Shown: piece by piece, positions 1 through 7,050 of the stretch | How positions within the stretch are numbered: position 1 is the first letter of the stretch | Layout: each line of letters begins with the position of its first letter | Assembly (NCBI GenBank): GCA_903897985.1 | Contig: CAIUDS010000527.1 | Location: 1 to 10,054 of the forward strand | Reading direction: 5' to 3' | DNA from: an uncultured delta proteobacterium | GTDB lineage: Bacteria; RBG-13-61-14; DRUE01 | DNA length: 10,054 nucleotides | Notes under the pieces: model-generated | What the model was told of the DNA's origin: nothing | What the model saw: the letters and a program-made list of their open reading frames with translations, nothing else | The model's database searches: none | Program-made: the position numbers and the translations under genes

Positions 1-621
1 AAGGCCGTCCAGACCGGCGGACCCTCCGGCGGCTGCATCCCGGAGTCCATGCTGGACCTGACCGTGGATTACGACGAACTCACCCGGGTCGGCTCCATGA
101 TGGGCTCCGGCGGAATGATCGTGATGGACTCCGACACCTGCATGGTGGATGTCGCGCGCTATTTCCTCAATTTCCTCAAAGAGGAGTCCTGCGGCAAATG
201 CACCCCCTGCCGCGAAGGCGTCAAGCAGATCCTGGTCATCATGAACCGGATCTGCGAGGGCAAGGGCAGGGAAGGAGACCTCGAGCGGCTCAAGGAACTC
301 GGCGCCGCGGTTCAAGATGCCGCGCTGTGCGCCCTGGGCGGGACCGCGGCCAACCCGCTGCTCACCACCATCAAGTATTTCGAGGACGAGTATAAGGCCC
401 ACATTATTGACAAGAAATGTCCGGCCGGGGTGTGTCGGGCCCTGGTGACCTATGGCATCAGCGAGGAGAACTGCACCGGGTGCATGCTTTGCGCCAAGCA
501 GTGTCCGCAGGACGCGATCACGGGCGAGAAGAAAAAGCCGCATAAGATTGACTTGGTTAAATGCATCAAGTGCGGGGTGTGCTATGAAGCCTGCAAGTTC
601 GACGCGGTGCAGAGGAAATAG
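1..621 (+). CDS. NuoF/HydB-like NADH-binding subunit with C-terminal 2x[4Fe-4S] ferredoxin domain (5' end missing)
   Basis: The reading frame is open from the first base, so this is the last 206 codons of a longer gene; the ATG at 49 is internal. The visible start (TGGPSGGCIP) and GSMMGSGGMIVMD are typical of the C-terminal half of NuoF/HoxF/HydB flavoproteins, which oxidise or reduce NAD(P)H through FMN. A [4Fe-4S] site follows: CGKCTPC (Cys codons 190, 199, 208) plus a distant Cys at 328 in ALCALGG. After KKCPAGVC comes a bacterial-type ferredoxin domain with two CxxCxxCxxxC motifs (Cys codons 472-502 and 562-592). That tail is known in HydB-type subunits of bifurcating hydrogenases and in related NADH:ferredoxin enzymes. 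The FMN- and NADH-binding part lies upstream of the window. The next gene begins two bases after the stop, so the two are co-transcribed. The partner enzyme (hydrogenase, formate dehydrogenase or CO dehydrogenase) cannot be decided here. Confidence 0.93.
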   Translation, partial: KAVQTGGPSGGCIPESMLDLTVDYDELTRVGSMMGSGGMIVMDSDTCMVDVARYFLNFLKEESCGKCTPCREGVKQILVIMNRICEGKGREGDLERLKELGAAVQDAALCALGGTAANPLLTTIKYFEDEYKAHIIDKKCPAGVCRALVTYGISEENCTGCMLCAKQCPQDAITGEKKKPHKIDLVKCIKCGVCYEACKFDAVQRK

Positions 622-623
622 GT

Positions 624-1409
624 ATGGATAAAATGGAACACCCGGAAAAAATCTTGAACCTAACCATTGACGGGAAGCAAACCGCGGTCAAATCCGGAAC
701 CACCATCCTGAACGCGGCGCGCAAGGCCGGGATCGAAATCCCCACCCTTTGCCATCACCCGGCACTCGAGCCCTATGGTGTATGCCGGGTCTGCATCGTG
801 GAGCTGAAGCGCGGAAAACGCTCCCGCATCGTCACCTCCTGTAATTTCCCGGTCCAGGAAGACGGCCTCGAGGTCTCCACCCAGTCTGAAAGGATCAAGC
901 GCGACCGCAGAATGGTGATCGAGATGCTGCTCGCCCGCTGCTGGAGCTCCAAGGTCATCCGCGAGTTCGCGGCCAAGAACGGGGTTACCGACACGGACCT
1001 GCAAAAGACCGAGAACGAGGAATGCATGCTCTGCGGTTTGTGCGTCAATGTCTGCCGCGACCTGATCGGACAGTCCGCCATCGGTTTCGAGTCCCGCGGC
1101 GCGGACCGCAAAACCTCGGTCCCGTTCGGAAAGCCCAGCGATAGTTGCATCGGCTGCGGGGCCTGCGTTTATGTCTGCCCCACCGGCTGCATCAAGATGG
1201 AGGACCTGCCGCAGGAACGGGTGATCGAGCGGTGGAAGAGCGAGGTCCCGATCCTGGTCTGCAAGAGTTGCGGCAAAGGTTTCGGGACGGTGAAGCAATT
1301 GGAGATACTAAAAACCAAAAACCCCCTGACCAAAGTCTATCTGGAAAAATGTCCAGCCTGCCGCGAAAGGGAACTGGCGGAAGTAATGGTTAGAAAAGGA
1401 GGAATCTGA
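624..1409 (+). CDS. HoxU/NuoG-N-terminus-like iron-sulfur electron-transfer subunit
   Basis: A 261-residue protein that should relay electrons between the NuoF-like subunit and a partner. Residues 10-85 form a plant-type [2Fe-2S] domain with Cys 43, 54, 57 and 73 (CHHPALEPYGVCRVC, then TSC). Residues 130-190 hold two [4Fe-4S] motifs, Cys 134/137/140/144 and 175/178/181/185, as in HoxU, NuoG and the N-terminus of [FeFe] hydrogenases. The HxxxCxxCxxxxxC motif usually found between these domains is absent; the region reads MLLARCWSSKVIREF with a single Cys 106. The C-terminal 50 residues carry two further CxxC pairs (213/216 and 243/246), suggesting a zinc-ribbon or rubredoxin-like knuckle. No catalytic H-cluster or molybdopterin domain follows. 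AGAGGA at 611-616 supports the ATG at 624 over the one at 633. The stop overlaps the next start (TGATG), indicating coupling to CO dehydrogenase. Exact partner unknown. Confidence 0.9.
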   Translation: MDKMEHPEKILNLTIDGKQTAVKSGTTILNAARKAGIEIPTLCHHPALEPYGVCRVCIVELKRGKRSRIVTSCNFPVQEDGLEVSTQSERIKRDRRMVIEMLLARCWSSKVIREFAAKNGVTDTDLQKTENEECMLCGLCVNVCRDLIGQSAIGFESRGADRKTSVPFGKPSDSCIGCGACVYVCPTGCIKMEDLPQERVIERWKSEVPILVCKSCGKGFGTVKQLEILKTKNPLTKVYLEKCPACRERELAEVMVRKGGI

Positions 1410-3355
1410 TGGAAGACAAGAAGAGAAGTATTGACCCGGTGGTGGAGCCGTTGCTGGAAAAGGCGGCGCGGGAAGGCATCAAGACCGCCTGGGACCGGCT
1501 GAAGGAGCAGGACCCCCAATGCGGGTTCGGGCAACTCGGCCTTTGCTGCCGGCATTGCTCAAACGGCCCCTGCCGGATTGACCCGTTCGGGGAAGGCCCG
1601 CAGGAAGGCGTGTGCGGCGCCACCGCGGACACCATCGCGGCGCGGCATTTCGCCCGCATGGCCGCGGCCGGCACCGCGGCCCATTCCGACCATGCCCGCC
1701 AGGTCTGCGCCACCTTTTTGGAAGCCGCGGAGGGCAAGGTCCCCGGATACGGGGTCAAGGACGAGATGAAACTATATGAACTGGCCATGGACCTCGGCAT
1801 CGAGGTCGCCAACAAACCCAAGCAGGAAATCGCCATCGAGGTGGGCAAAAAGGCCATCCAGATTTTCGGCTCGCAGGAGGGCGAAATCTTCCTGACCAAA
1901 CGCGCGCCCATCAAGCGCCTCGAGCTCTGGCGGAAACAGGGAGTGGTCCCGCGCGGGGTTGACCGCGAGGTGGTCGAGATCATGCACCGGACCCATATCG
2001 GCGTGGACCAGGAATACCATAACATCATCCAGCAGGCCGCGCGCTGCTCGCTTGCGGACGGCTGGGGCGGTTCCATGATCGCGACCGAACTCCAGGACAT
2101 CATGTTCGGGACCCCCGAGCCCATCCTGAGCAAGGTCAACCTGGGCGTGCTCAAAGAGGACCAGGTCAATATCATTGTCCACGGCCACGAGCCGCTCCTG
2201 TCCGAGATGATCGTGGTCGCCTCCCGCGACCCCGAGATGCTCGCGCTGGCCAAATCCAAGGGCGCCGCGGGAATCAACCTCGCCGGGATTTGCTGCACCG
2301 CCAATGAAGTGCTGATGCGGCACGGCATCCCGCTCGCCGGCAATTTTTTGCATCAGGAAATCGCGCTCATCACCGGAGTAGTGGACGCATTGGTTGCGGA
2401 TGTGCAGTGCGTGATGCAGTCGCTCGGCGAGATCGCCCAGTGCTACCACACCAAGGTTATCACCACCAACTACCGCGCCAAGATGCCCTTTGCCTCGCAC
2501 ATCCAGTTCGACGAGTCCAACCCGCTCGAGTCGGCCAAGAAAATCGTAAGGACCGCGATCGAGAATTTCCCGAACCGCGACCCGCGCAAGATCCAACTGC
2601 CGAACGACAAGGACGCTTCCTGCGAACTGATCGCGGGCTTTTCCCACGAGACCATCAATTACCTCCTGGGCGGGACCTTCCGCGCGTCCTACAAGCCCCT
2701 TAATGACAACATCATCAACGGAAGAATCCGGGGAATCGCCGGCGTGGTCGGGTGCAACAACATCCATACCACCCAGGACATCGCGCATCTGGCGATGGTC
2801 CGCGAACTAATCAAGCACGATGTGATCGTGCTCACCACCGGCTGCTCGGCCATGGCCTGCGGCAAGTTCGGCCTGCTCACGCCCGAGGCCATGCAGTATG
2901 CCGGCGACGGACTCCGCTCGGTCTGCGAGGCGGTCGGGATTCCGCCTGTGCTCCACATGGGCAGTTGCGTGGACAACACCCGCATCCTCATGGCCGCCAC
3001 CGCGGTGGTCAAGGAAGGCGGACTCGGCGACGACATCTCGGACCTGCCCGCGGCCGGCGCCGCGCCCGAGTGGATGAGCGAGAAGGCCATTGCCATCGGC
3101 ATGTATTTTGTGGCCAGCGGCGTCTATACCCTGTTCGGGACCAATTTCCCGACCCTGGGCGCCAAGAACCTGACCAAATATCTGATGGAGGAAATCGAGA
3201 GCGCCTATGGCGGCAAGTGGGCCTTTGAGAACGATCCCATCAAGGGCGCGCACAAGATGATCGAGCACATTGACAAGAAGCGCAAGGCGCTCGGGCTGGA
3301 CAAGGCCAAGGAGCGCGTGCTTTACGACATGGCCATGAGAAGGGATCTCGGCTAA
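1409..3355 (+). CDS. acsA: Carbon monoxide dehydrogenase catalytic subunit of CODH/ACS (AcsA, also called CooS)
   Basis: A 648-residue Ni-Fe CO dehydrogenase that interconverts CO2 and CO and feeds CO to acetyl-CoA synthase. The N-terminal cysteines for the B and D clusters are present: Cys 38, 46, 47, 50, 55 and 69 (CGFGQLGLCCRHC, GPC, GVCG). The C-cluster ligands can be matched in order: His 258/260 in VHGHEPLLSE, Cys 295/296 in GICCTANE, Cys 334 in VQCV, Cys 449 in GCNN, Cys 479 in TTGCSAMACG and Cys 520 in MGSCVDN. The proton-relay His in AAHSDH (92/95) and the catalytic Lys of SEKAIAIG (559) are also there. Length is close to Moorella AcsA and the immediate neighbour is acsB, so this is the ACS-bound type rather than a stand-alone CooS. 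The start is set by AAGGAGGA at 1396-1403 and overlaps the preceding stop. The gene looks intact. Confidence 0.98.
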   Translation: MEDKKRSIDPVVEPLLEKAAREGIKTAWDRLKEQDPQCGFGQLGLCCRHCSNGPCRIDPFGEGPQEGVCGATADTIAARHFARMAAAGTAAHSDHARQVCATFLEAAEGKVPGYGVKDEMKLYELAMDLGIEVANKPKQEIAIEVGKKAIQIFGSQEGEIFLTKRAPIKRLELWRKQGVVPRGVDREVVEIMHRTHIGVDQEYHNIIQQAARCSLADGWGGSMIATELQDIMFGTPEPILSKVNLGVLKEDQVNIIVHGHEPLLSEMIVVASRDPEMLALAKSKGAAGINLAGICCTANEVLMRHGIPLAGNFLHQEIALITGVVDALVADVQCVMQSLGEIAQCYHTKVITTNYRAKMPFASHIQFDESNPLESAKKIVRTAIENFPNRDPRKIQLPNDKDASCELIAGFSHETINYLLGGTFRASYKPLNDNIINGRIRGIAGVVGCNNIHTTQDIAHLAMVRELIKHDVIVLTTGCSAMACGKFGLLTPEAMQYAGDGLRSVCEAVGIPPVLHMGSCVDNTRILMAATAVVKEGGLGDDISDLPAAGAAPEWMSEKAIAIGMYFVASGVYTLFGTNFPTLGAKNLTKYLMEEIESAYGGKWAFENDPIKGAHKMIEHIDKKRKALGLDKAKERVLYDMAMRRDLG

Positions 3356-3363
3356 AAATGTAG

Positions 3364-3383
3364 GGGCGCGGCTTGCCGTGCCC
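3364..3383. repeat. Short GC-rich inverted repeat (hairpin) between acsA and acsB
   Basis: GGGCGCGG at 3364-3371 pairs with CCGTGCCC at 3376-3383 around a CTTG loop: eight pairs, one of them G-T (G-U in RNA). It lies just after the acsA stop in a 56-base gap and is not followed by a T run, so it does not look like a classical terminator. It could be an mRNA stem that stabilises or separates the acsA and acsB messages, or a fragment of a dispersed palindromic repeat. The structure is visible in the sequence; any function is inference. Confidence 0.45.
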
Positions 3384-3396
3384 GGAATAAGATGAT

Positions 3397-3404
3397 AAGG
3401 AGGT
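3397..3404 (+). promoter_or_regulatory. Strong Shine-Dalgarno that fixes the GTG start of acsB
   Basis: AAGGAGGT is a full match to the 16S anti-Shine-Dalgarno and ends seven bases before GTG at 3412. No ATG lies at the right distance, so acsB almost certainly uses GTG. Residues just after it match the AcsB N-terminal region. Confidence 0.8.
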
Positions 3405-3411
3405 AACTAAA

Positions 3412-5616
3412 GTGTCAAAGTTAATCGCAGCCGCGGCCATTCGAGGAGCCCATAAAATTATTGGACGGGCGGAGGACAAGTTTAAGGAAGCCCGGGAAAA
3501 GTTCGGCGAGAACCAGGATTTGGAATTCCCGAACACCGGCTACTATCTTCCGATCATTTACGGAATGCTCGGATACCAGGTCAAAAAGCTCAAGGATGTG
3601 CCTTATGTCCTGGACATGTGCAAGCGTCTGTTGCCGCCCCTGGTGCGGGAACGGCATTCGCTTCCCTATCTGGCGCCCACGCTGGACGCGGGCATGGCCA
3701 CCCTGTTTGCCGAAGAGGTGATGGAGGCGATCCGATATGTGGAGCAGCCTGATTTCTATGTCAAGGGCGAGGAGCCCAGCGACAAAAACATCTGGCTGGG
3801 CGCCGCGGATGACATCATCCTCCGCAAGCGCGGGGTCGAGTTTGTGGACGGCACCGCGCCCGGGTTCGCGGCCATTGTCGGTTCGGTCCCGGATGACGAG
3901 ACCGCCAAGAATATCGCGATGGAACTGCTCGAGAAGAACCTTTATGTGTTCATGGCCTCGGAGTTCCAGGGCAAGCAGTTCGCCAACCAACTCAAGAACG
4001 CCGGGCTCCAGCTCGGCTGGCCCACCCGCCTGGTCAGCTTCGGGCCCGACATCTCCGCCGCGGTGTTCGCGCTCGGGTTCGCCACCCGCGCGGCCATGAG
4101 CTTCGGCGGGATCGAGCCGGGCGACTTTAGAAAAATCCTGATCTACAACAAGGACCGCGTGTTCGCCTTTGTGCTCGCGTTCGGATATGTCAACGACGAA
4201 TGGTATGCCAACGCCGCGGGCGCCATCAACTGGGGGTTCCCCACCATCGCGGACACCCCCATCCCGGAAGTGCTCCCCACCGGCATCTGCACCTATGAGC
4301 ATGTGGTCAGCAACATCGCCCACAAGGACATCGTGCAGCGCGCGGTCGAGGTCCGGGGACTGAAAGTGACGGTCGCCAAGGTCCCGATCCCGGTCAGTTA
4401 CGGCCCGGCCTTCGAGGGCGAGCGGGTGCGGGGCGAGGACATCTATATTGAAGCGGGCGGGGGCAAGACCCAGGCGGTGGAGCTCTTGCGCATGAGCGAC
4501 ATGACCGCGGTGGAAGACGGCAAGGTGGAAGTGGTCGGCAAGGAAATGAAGGATATCCCGGTGGGGTCCAGAATCCCGCTCGCCATCACCGTGCAGGTTG
4601 CCGGGCGCAAGATGCAGGAAGACTTCGAGCCGATCCTGGAGCGCCAGATCCACCATCTGCTCAACTATGCCCAGGGCGTGATGCATATCGGACAGAGAGA
4701 CATCGCCTGGGTCAGAATCGCCAAGCAGGCCGTGGACAAGGGGTTCAAGCTCGAACACCTCGGCAAGATCCTGCACGCGAAACTGCACCAGGACTTCGCA
4801 AACATCGTGGACAAGGTCTCGGTCAAAATTTACACCGACGACGCCCCGGTGAAGCAGGTGGTCGAGGAAGGCAAAAAAGTTTATAAGAAACGCGATGAGC
4901 GGCTGGAGGGGTTGAAGGACGAGGAGGTTGACACCTTCTATTCCTGCACCCTCTGCCAGAGCTTCGCGCCCAACCATGTCTGCGTGGTCACGCCCGAGCG
5001 GCCCGGCCTGTGCGGCGCCTACAACTGGCTCGACTGCAAGGCCAGCAACGAGATCAATCCCACCGGCCCGAACCAGCCCATCCTCAAAGGCGAGGTCCTG
5101 GACCAGGTCTATGGCCAGTGGAAGGGCGTGAACGAGTTCGTGCAAAAAGCCAGTCGCGGCGCGGTCCAGGCCTATGACGCCTACGGCGTGCTCCGCTCGC
5201 CCATGACCTCCTGCGGCTGCTTCGAGTGCATCGCGTCCGTGCTCCCGCTCTGCGGCGGGTTCATGGCCGTGGACCGCGATTTCAAGGGCATGACCCCGGT
5301 CGGGATGAAGTTCAGCACCCTCGCCGGCATGGTCGGCGGCGGCAACATCAACCCCGGTTTCGTGGGCCACTCCAAGTTCTACATCACCAGCCTCAAATAC
5401 CTGAGCGCGGAAGGCGGTCTCAAAAGGATGGTCTGGATGCCCAAACAGTTGAAGGAAGAGATCATGGACCGGCTCAAGAAAACGGCCGCGGAACTGGGCG
5501 TGCCCGACCTGCCCGAGAAGATCGCGGACGAGACCGTGGGCACCACCGAGGAAGAGGTGCTTCAGTATCTGCAAAAGGTCAACCATCCGGTGTTGAGCCT
5601 GCCGCCGCTGTTCTAG
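3412..5616 (+). CDS. acsB: Acetyl-CoA synthase subunit of CODH/ACS
   Basis: A 734-residue protein, close to the 729 residues of Moorella AcsB. It condenses CO from AcsA, a methyl group from the corrinoid protein and CoA into acetyl-CoA. The A-cluster ligands are complete: Cys 512, 515, 524 and 534 for the [4Fe-4S] cube (YSCTLCQSFAPNHVC, then GLCG), and Cys 601 and 603 in TSCGCFE, which together with Cys 515 hold the two nickel sites. Other conserved stretches are NTGYYLPIIYGMLGY near the N-terminus, GPAFEGE (331-337), GRKMQEDFE (398-406), DTFYSC, and GMTPVGMKFSTLAGMVGGG near the C-terminus. The short N-terminus, with no archaeal Cdh-like domain arrangement, marks the bacterial type. The gene starts with GTG behind a perfect Shine-Dalgarno, 56 bases after acsA, and is followed by acsC. 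No frameshift or missing ligand was seen. Confidence 0.98.
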   Translation: MSKLIAAAAIRGAHKIIGRAEDKFKEAREKFGENQDLEFPNTGYYLPIIYGMLGYQVKKLKDVPYVLDMCKRLLPPLVRERHSLPYLAPTLDAGMATLFAEEVMEAIRYVEQPDFYVKGEEPSDKNIWLGAADDIILRKRGVEFVDGTAPGFAAIVGSVPDDETAKNIAMELLEKNLYVFMASEFQGKQFANQLKNAGLQLGWPTRLVSFGPDISAAVFALGFATRAAMSFGGIEPGDFRKILIYNKDRVFAFVLAFGYVNDEWYANAAGAINWGFPTIADTPIPEVLPTGICTYEHVVSNIAHKDIVQRAVEVRGLKVTVAKVPIPVSYGPAFEGERVRGEDIYIEAGGGKTQAVELLRMSDMTAVEDGKVEVVGKEMKDIPVGSRIPLAITVQVAGRKMQEDFEPILERQIHHLLNYAQGVMHIGQRDIAWVRIAKQAVDKGFKLEHLGKILHAKLHQDFANIVDKVSVKIYTDDAPVKQVVEEGKKVYKKRDERLEGLKDEEVDTFYSCTLCQSFAPNHVCVVTPERPGLCGAYNWLDCKASNEINPTGPNQPILKGEVLDQVYGQWKGVNEFVQKASRGAVQAYDAYGVLRSPMTSCGCFECIASVLPLCGGFMAVDRDFKGMTPVGMKFSTLAGMVGGGNINPGFVGHSKFYITSLKYLSAEGGLKRMVWMPKQLKEEIMDRLKKTAAELGVPDLPEKIADETVGTTEEEVLQYLQKVNHPVLSLPPLF

Positions 5617-5648
5617 AAACGGAGCGCGGACCTTTGGGAGGATAACCG

Positions 5649-5693
5649 ATGACGGGTTTAAGCGAATGCAATAAAGATAAGGAGGGCTGTTAA
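5649..5693 (+). CDS. Possible 14-codon leader peptide upstream of acsC
   Basis: In the 78-base gap between acsB and acsC there is a small open frame, ATG at 5649 to TAA at 5691-5693, reading MTGLSECNKDKEGC. GGGAGGA at 5636-5642 sits six bases before the ATG, a better ribosome site than chance would usually give. The stop falls one base before the acsC ATG (5695), and the frame runs over the acsC Shine-Dalgarno (AAGGAGGG, 5679-5686). A ribosome translating it would therefore end at the acsC start, as in translational coupling. It has two Cys codons and no recognisable domain. It may equally be an accident of a purine-rich gap; no homologue is known to me. Confidence 0.3.
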   Translation: MTGLSECNKDKEGC

Positions 5694-5694
5694 A

Positions 5695-7035
5695 ATGGCG
5701 CTGTCAGGACTGGATATTTATAAAAAATTGCCCAAAACCAATTGCGGCGACTGCGGGGTCCCGACCTGCATGGCCTTTGCCATGAAGGTGGCGCAGGGAC
5801 AGGCCGAGATCACGGCCTGCCCGCATGTGGACAAGAAGGTGGTCTCGGAGCTGGGCGCGGCCGCGGCGCCTCCGATCCGGACCGTCGAGATCGGCGCCGG
5901 TGAATGGGCCTTCAAGATCGGCGGCGAACTGGTGCTTTACCGCCACGAAAAAACTTTCATCAATCCCTGCGGCATCGGCGCCATCATCACCGACCAGATG
6001 AGCGAAGCCGAGATCGCCGCCCAGCTTGAGGCGGTCAAAAAGCTGTCCTATGAAAGGATCGGGTTGATGCTCCATGCCAACATCGTCGCGGTCAAGAGCG
6101 ACGACCCGGGCAAACTCTCGGCCCTGGCCAAAAAGGTGATGGACAATACCCCGGCCGCGATCATGCTCATGAGCGAAAACACCGACGCGCTCAAGGCCGG
6201 CCTGGAAGCGGCCAAGGCGAGAAAGCCCGTGCTTTACGCCGCAACCAAAGCGAACGCGGACAAAGCGGCCGAGTTGGCCAAGGCCTCGGGCGCGCCCCTG
6301 GTGGTCAAGGGCAACGGCTTGGAAGAGGTTGCCGAGTTGACCAAAAAACTGGGAGACGCCGGCGTCAAGGACCTGCTCATAGATTCCGGCGCCCGCGCCA
6401 TCAAGCAGGCTTTTTCCGACAGCGTGCATCTCCGCCGCACCGCGATCAAGAAAGTTTTCCGCCCCTTTGGATACCCCGCGGTGTTCTTCCCGGGCGAGAT
6501 GACCGCGGACCCGGTGATGGAGGCGATCTATGCCGCGGTGTTGGTGGCCAAATACGGCGGCCTGGTGTTTTTGAGCAAGCTGCGCGGGGAAGTCCTGTTC
6601 CCGCTTTTGGTCGAGCGGCTGAATGTTTACACCGACCCGCAGCGGCCCATGGCCCAGTCCCCGGGAATCTATCCGATCAACAACCCGGGCGAAAATTCTC
6701 CCATCCTGGTCACCAGCAACTTCTCGCTCACCTACTTCATCGTTTCCGGCGAACTCGAGAGCGGCCGGGTGCCGGCCTGGCTATTGGTCGTGAACACCGA
6801 GGGCCTGAGCGTGCTCACGGCCTGGGCCGCGGGCAAGTTCAGCGCGGATGTGGTGGCGCCGTTTGTGAAGAAGTCCGGGATCGAGCAGAAGGTCAAGCAT
6901 CACAAACTGATCATCCCGGGCGTGGTCGCAAGCATCTCCGGCGAGCTCGAGGACGAGCTCAAGGAATGGCAGATCATCATCGGACCGCGCGAAGCCGCCC
7001 ACATCATACCGTTCCTCAAAGAAAACTGGAAATAG
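5695..7035 (+). CDS. acsC: Corrinoid iron-sulfur protein large (gamma) subunit
   Basis: A 446-residue protein, the usual AcsC length. It carries the cobamide-bound methyl group from methyl-tetrahydrofolate (via AcsE) to the AcsB A-cluster. The N-terminal [4Fe-4S] domain has Cys 17, 20, 25 and 42 in the pattern NCGDCGVPTCMAFA, then ACPHV; this cluster reductively reactivates cob(II)amide. A middle TIM-barrel-like region follows. The C-terminal corrinoid-binding part is recognisable by TSNFSLTYFIVSGELE and LLVVNTEGLSVLTAWAAGKF. AAGGAGGG eight bases before the ATG supports the start. Its obligate partner, the small subunit AcsD, is not next to it and not in the window. acsE follows after 15 bases, so the two are surely co-transcribed. 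Confidence 0.97.
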   Translation: MALSGLDIYKKLPKTNCGDCGVPTCMAFAMKVAQGQAEITACPHVDKKVVSELGAAAAPPIRTVEIGAGEWAFKIGGELVLYRHEKTFINPCGIGAIITDQMSEAEIAAQLEAVKKLSYERIGLMLHANIVAVKSDDPGKLSALAKKVMDNTPAAIMLMSENTDALKAGLEAAKARKPVLYAATKANADKAAELAKASGAPLVVKGNGLEEVAELTKKLGDAGVKDLLIDSGARAIKQAFSDSVHLRRTAIKKVFRPFGYPAVFFPGEMTADPVMEAIYAAVLVAKYGGLVFLSKLRGEVLFPLLVERLNVYTDPQRPMAQSPGIYPINNPGENSPILVTSNFSLTYFIVSGELESGRVPAWLLVVNTEGLSVLTAWAAGKFSADVVAPFVKKSGIEQKVKHHKLIIPGVVASISGELEDELKEWQIIIGPREAAHIIPFLKENWK

Positions 7036-7050
7036 AAGGGGAGGGATAAA

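Noticed and set aside
49..621. ATG at 49 as the true start of the first gene
   Set aside because: The frame continues open to base 1 and the residues before ATG 49 (TGGPSGGCIP) belong to the NuoF family, so the gene begins outside the window.
1390..2788. Two long minus-strand open frames (1390-2343 and 1772-2788) opposite acsA
   Set aside because: Both are shadows of the acsA coding frame, with low-complexity translations and no motifs.
1409..3355. Stand-alone CooS or hybrid-cluster protein in place of the ACS-associated CO dehydrogenase
   Set aside because: All C-cluster ligands of CO dehydrogenase are present, and acsB, acsC and acsE follow directly, so the ACS-bound form is favoured.
3364..3383. 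Rho-independent terminator after acsA
   Set aside because: The stem is good but no T run follows; acsB starts 29 bases later and belongs to the same pathway.
3421..5586. A 721-codon open frame on the minus strand opposite acsB
   Set aside because: It lies entirely antisense to a clearly functional acsB, its translation is a His/Asp/Gly/Leu-rich pattern typical of reversed GC-rich codons, and it has no recognisable domain.
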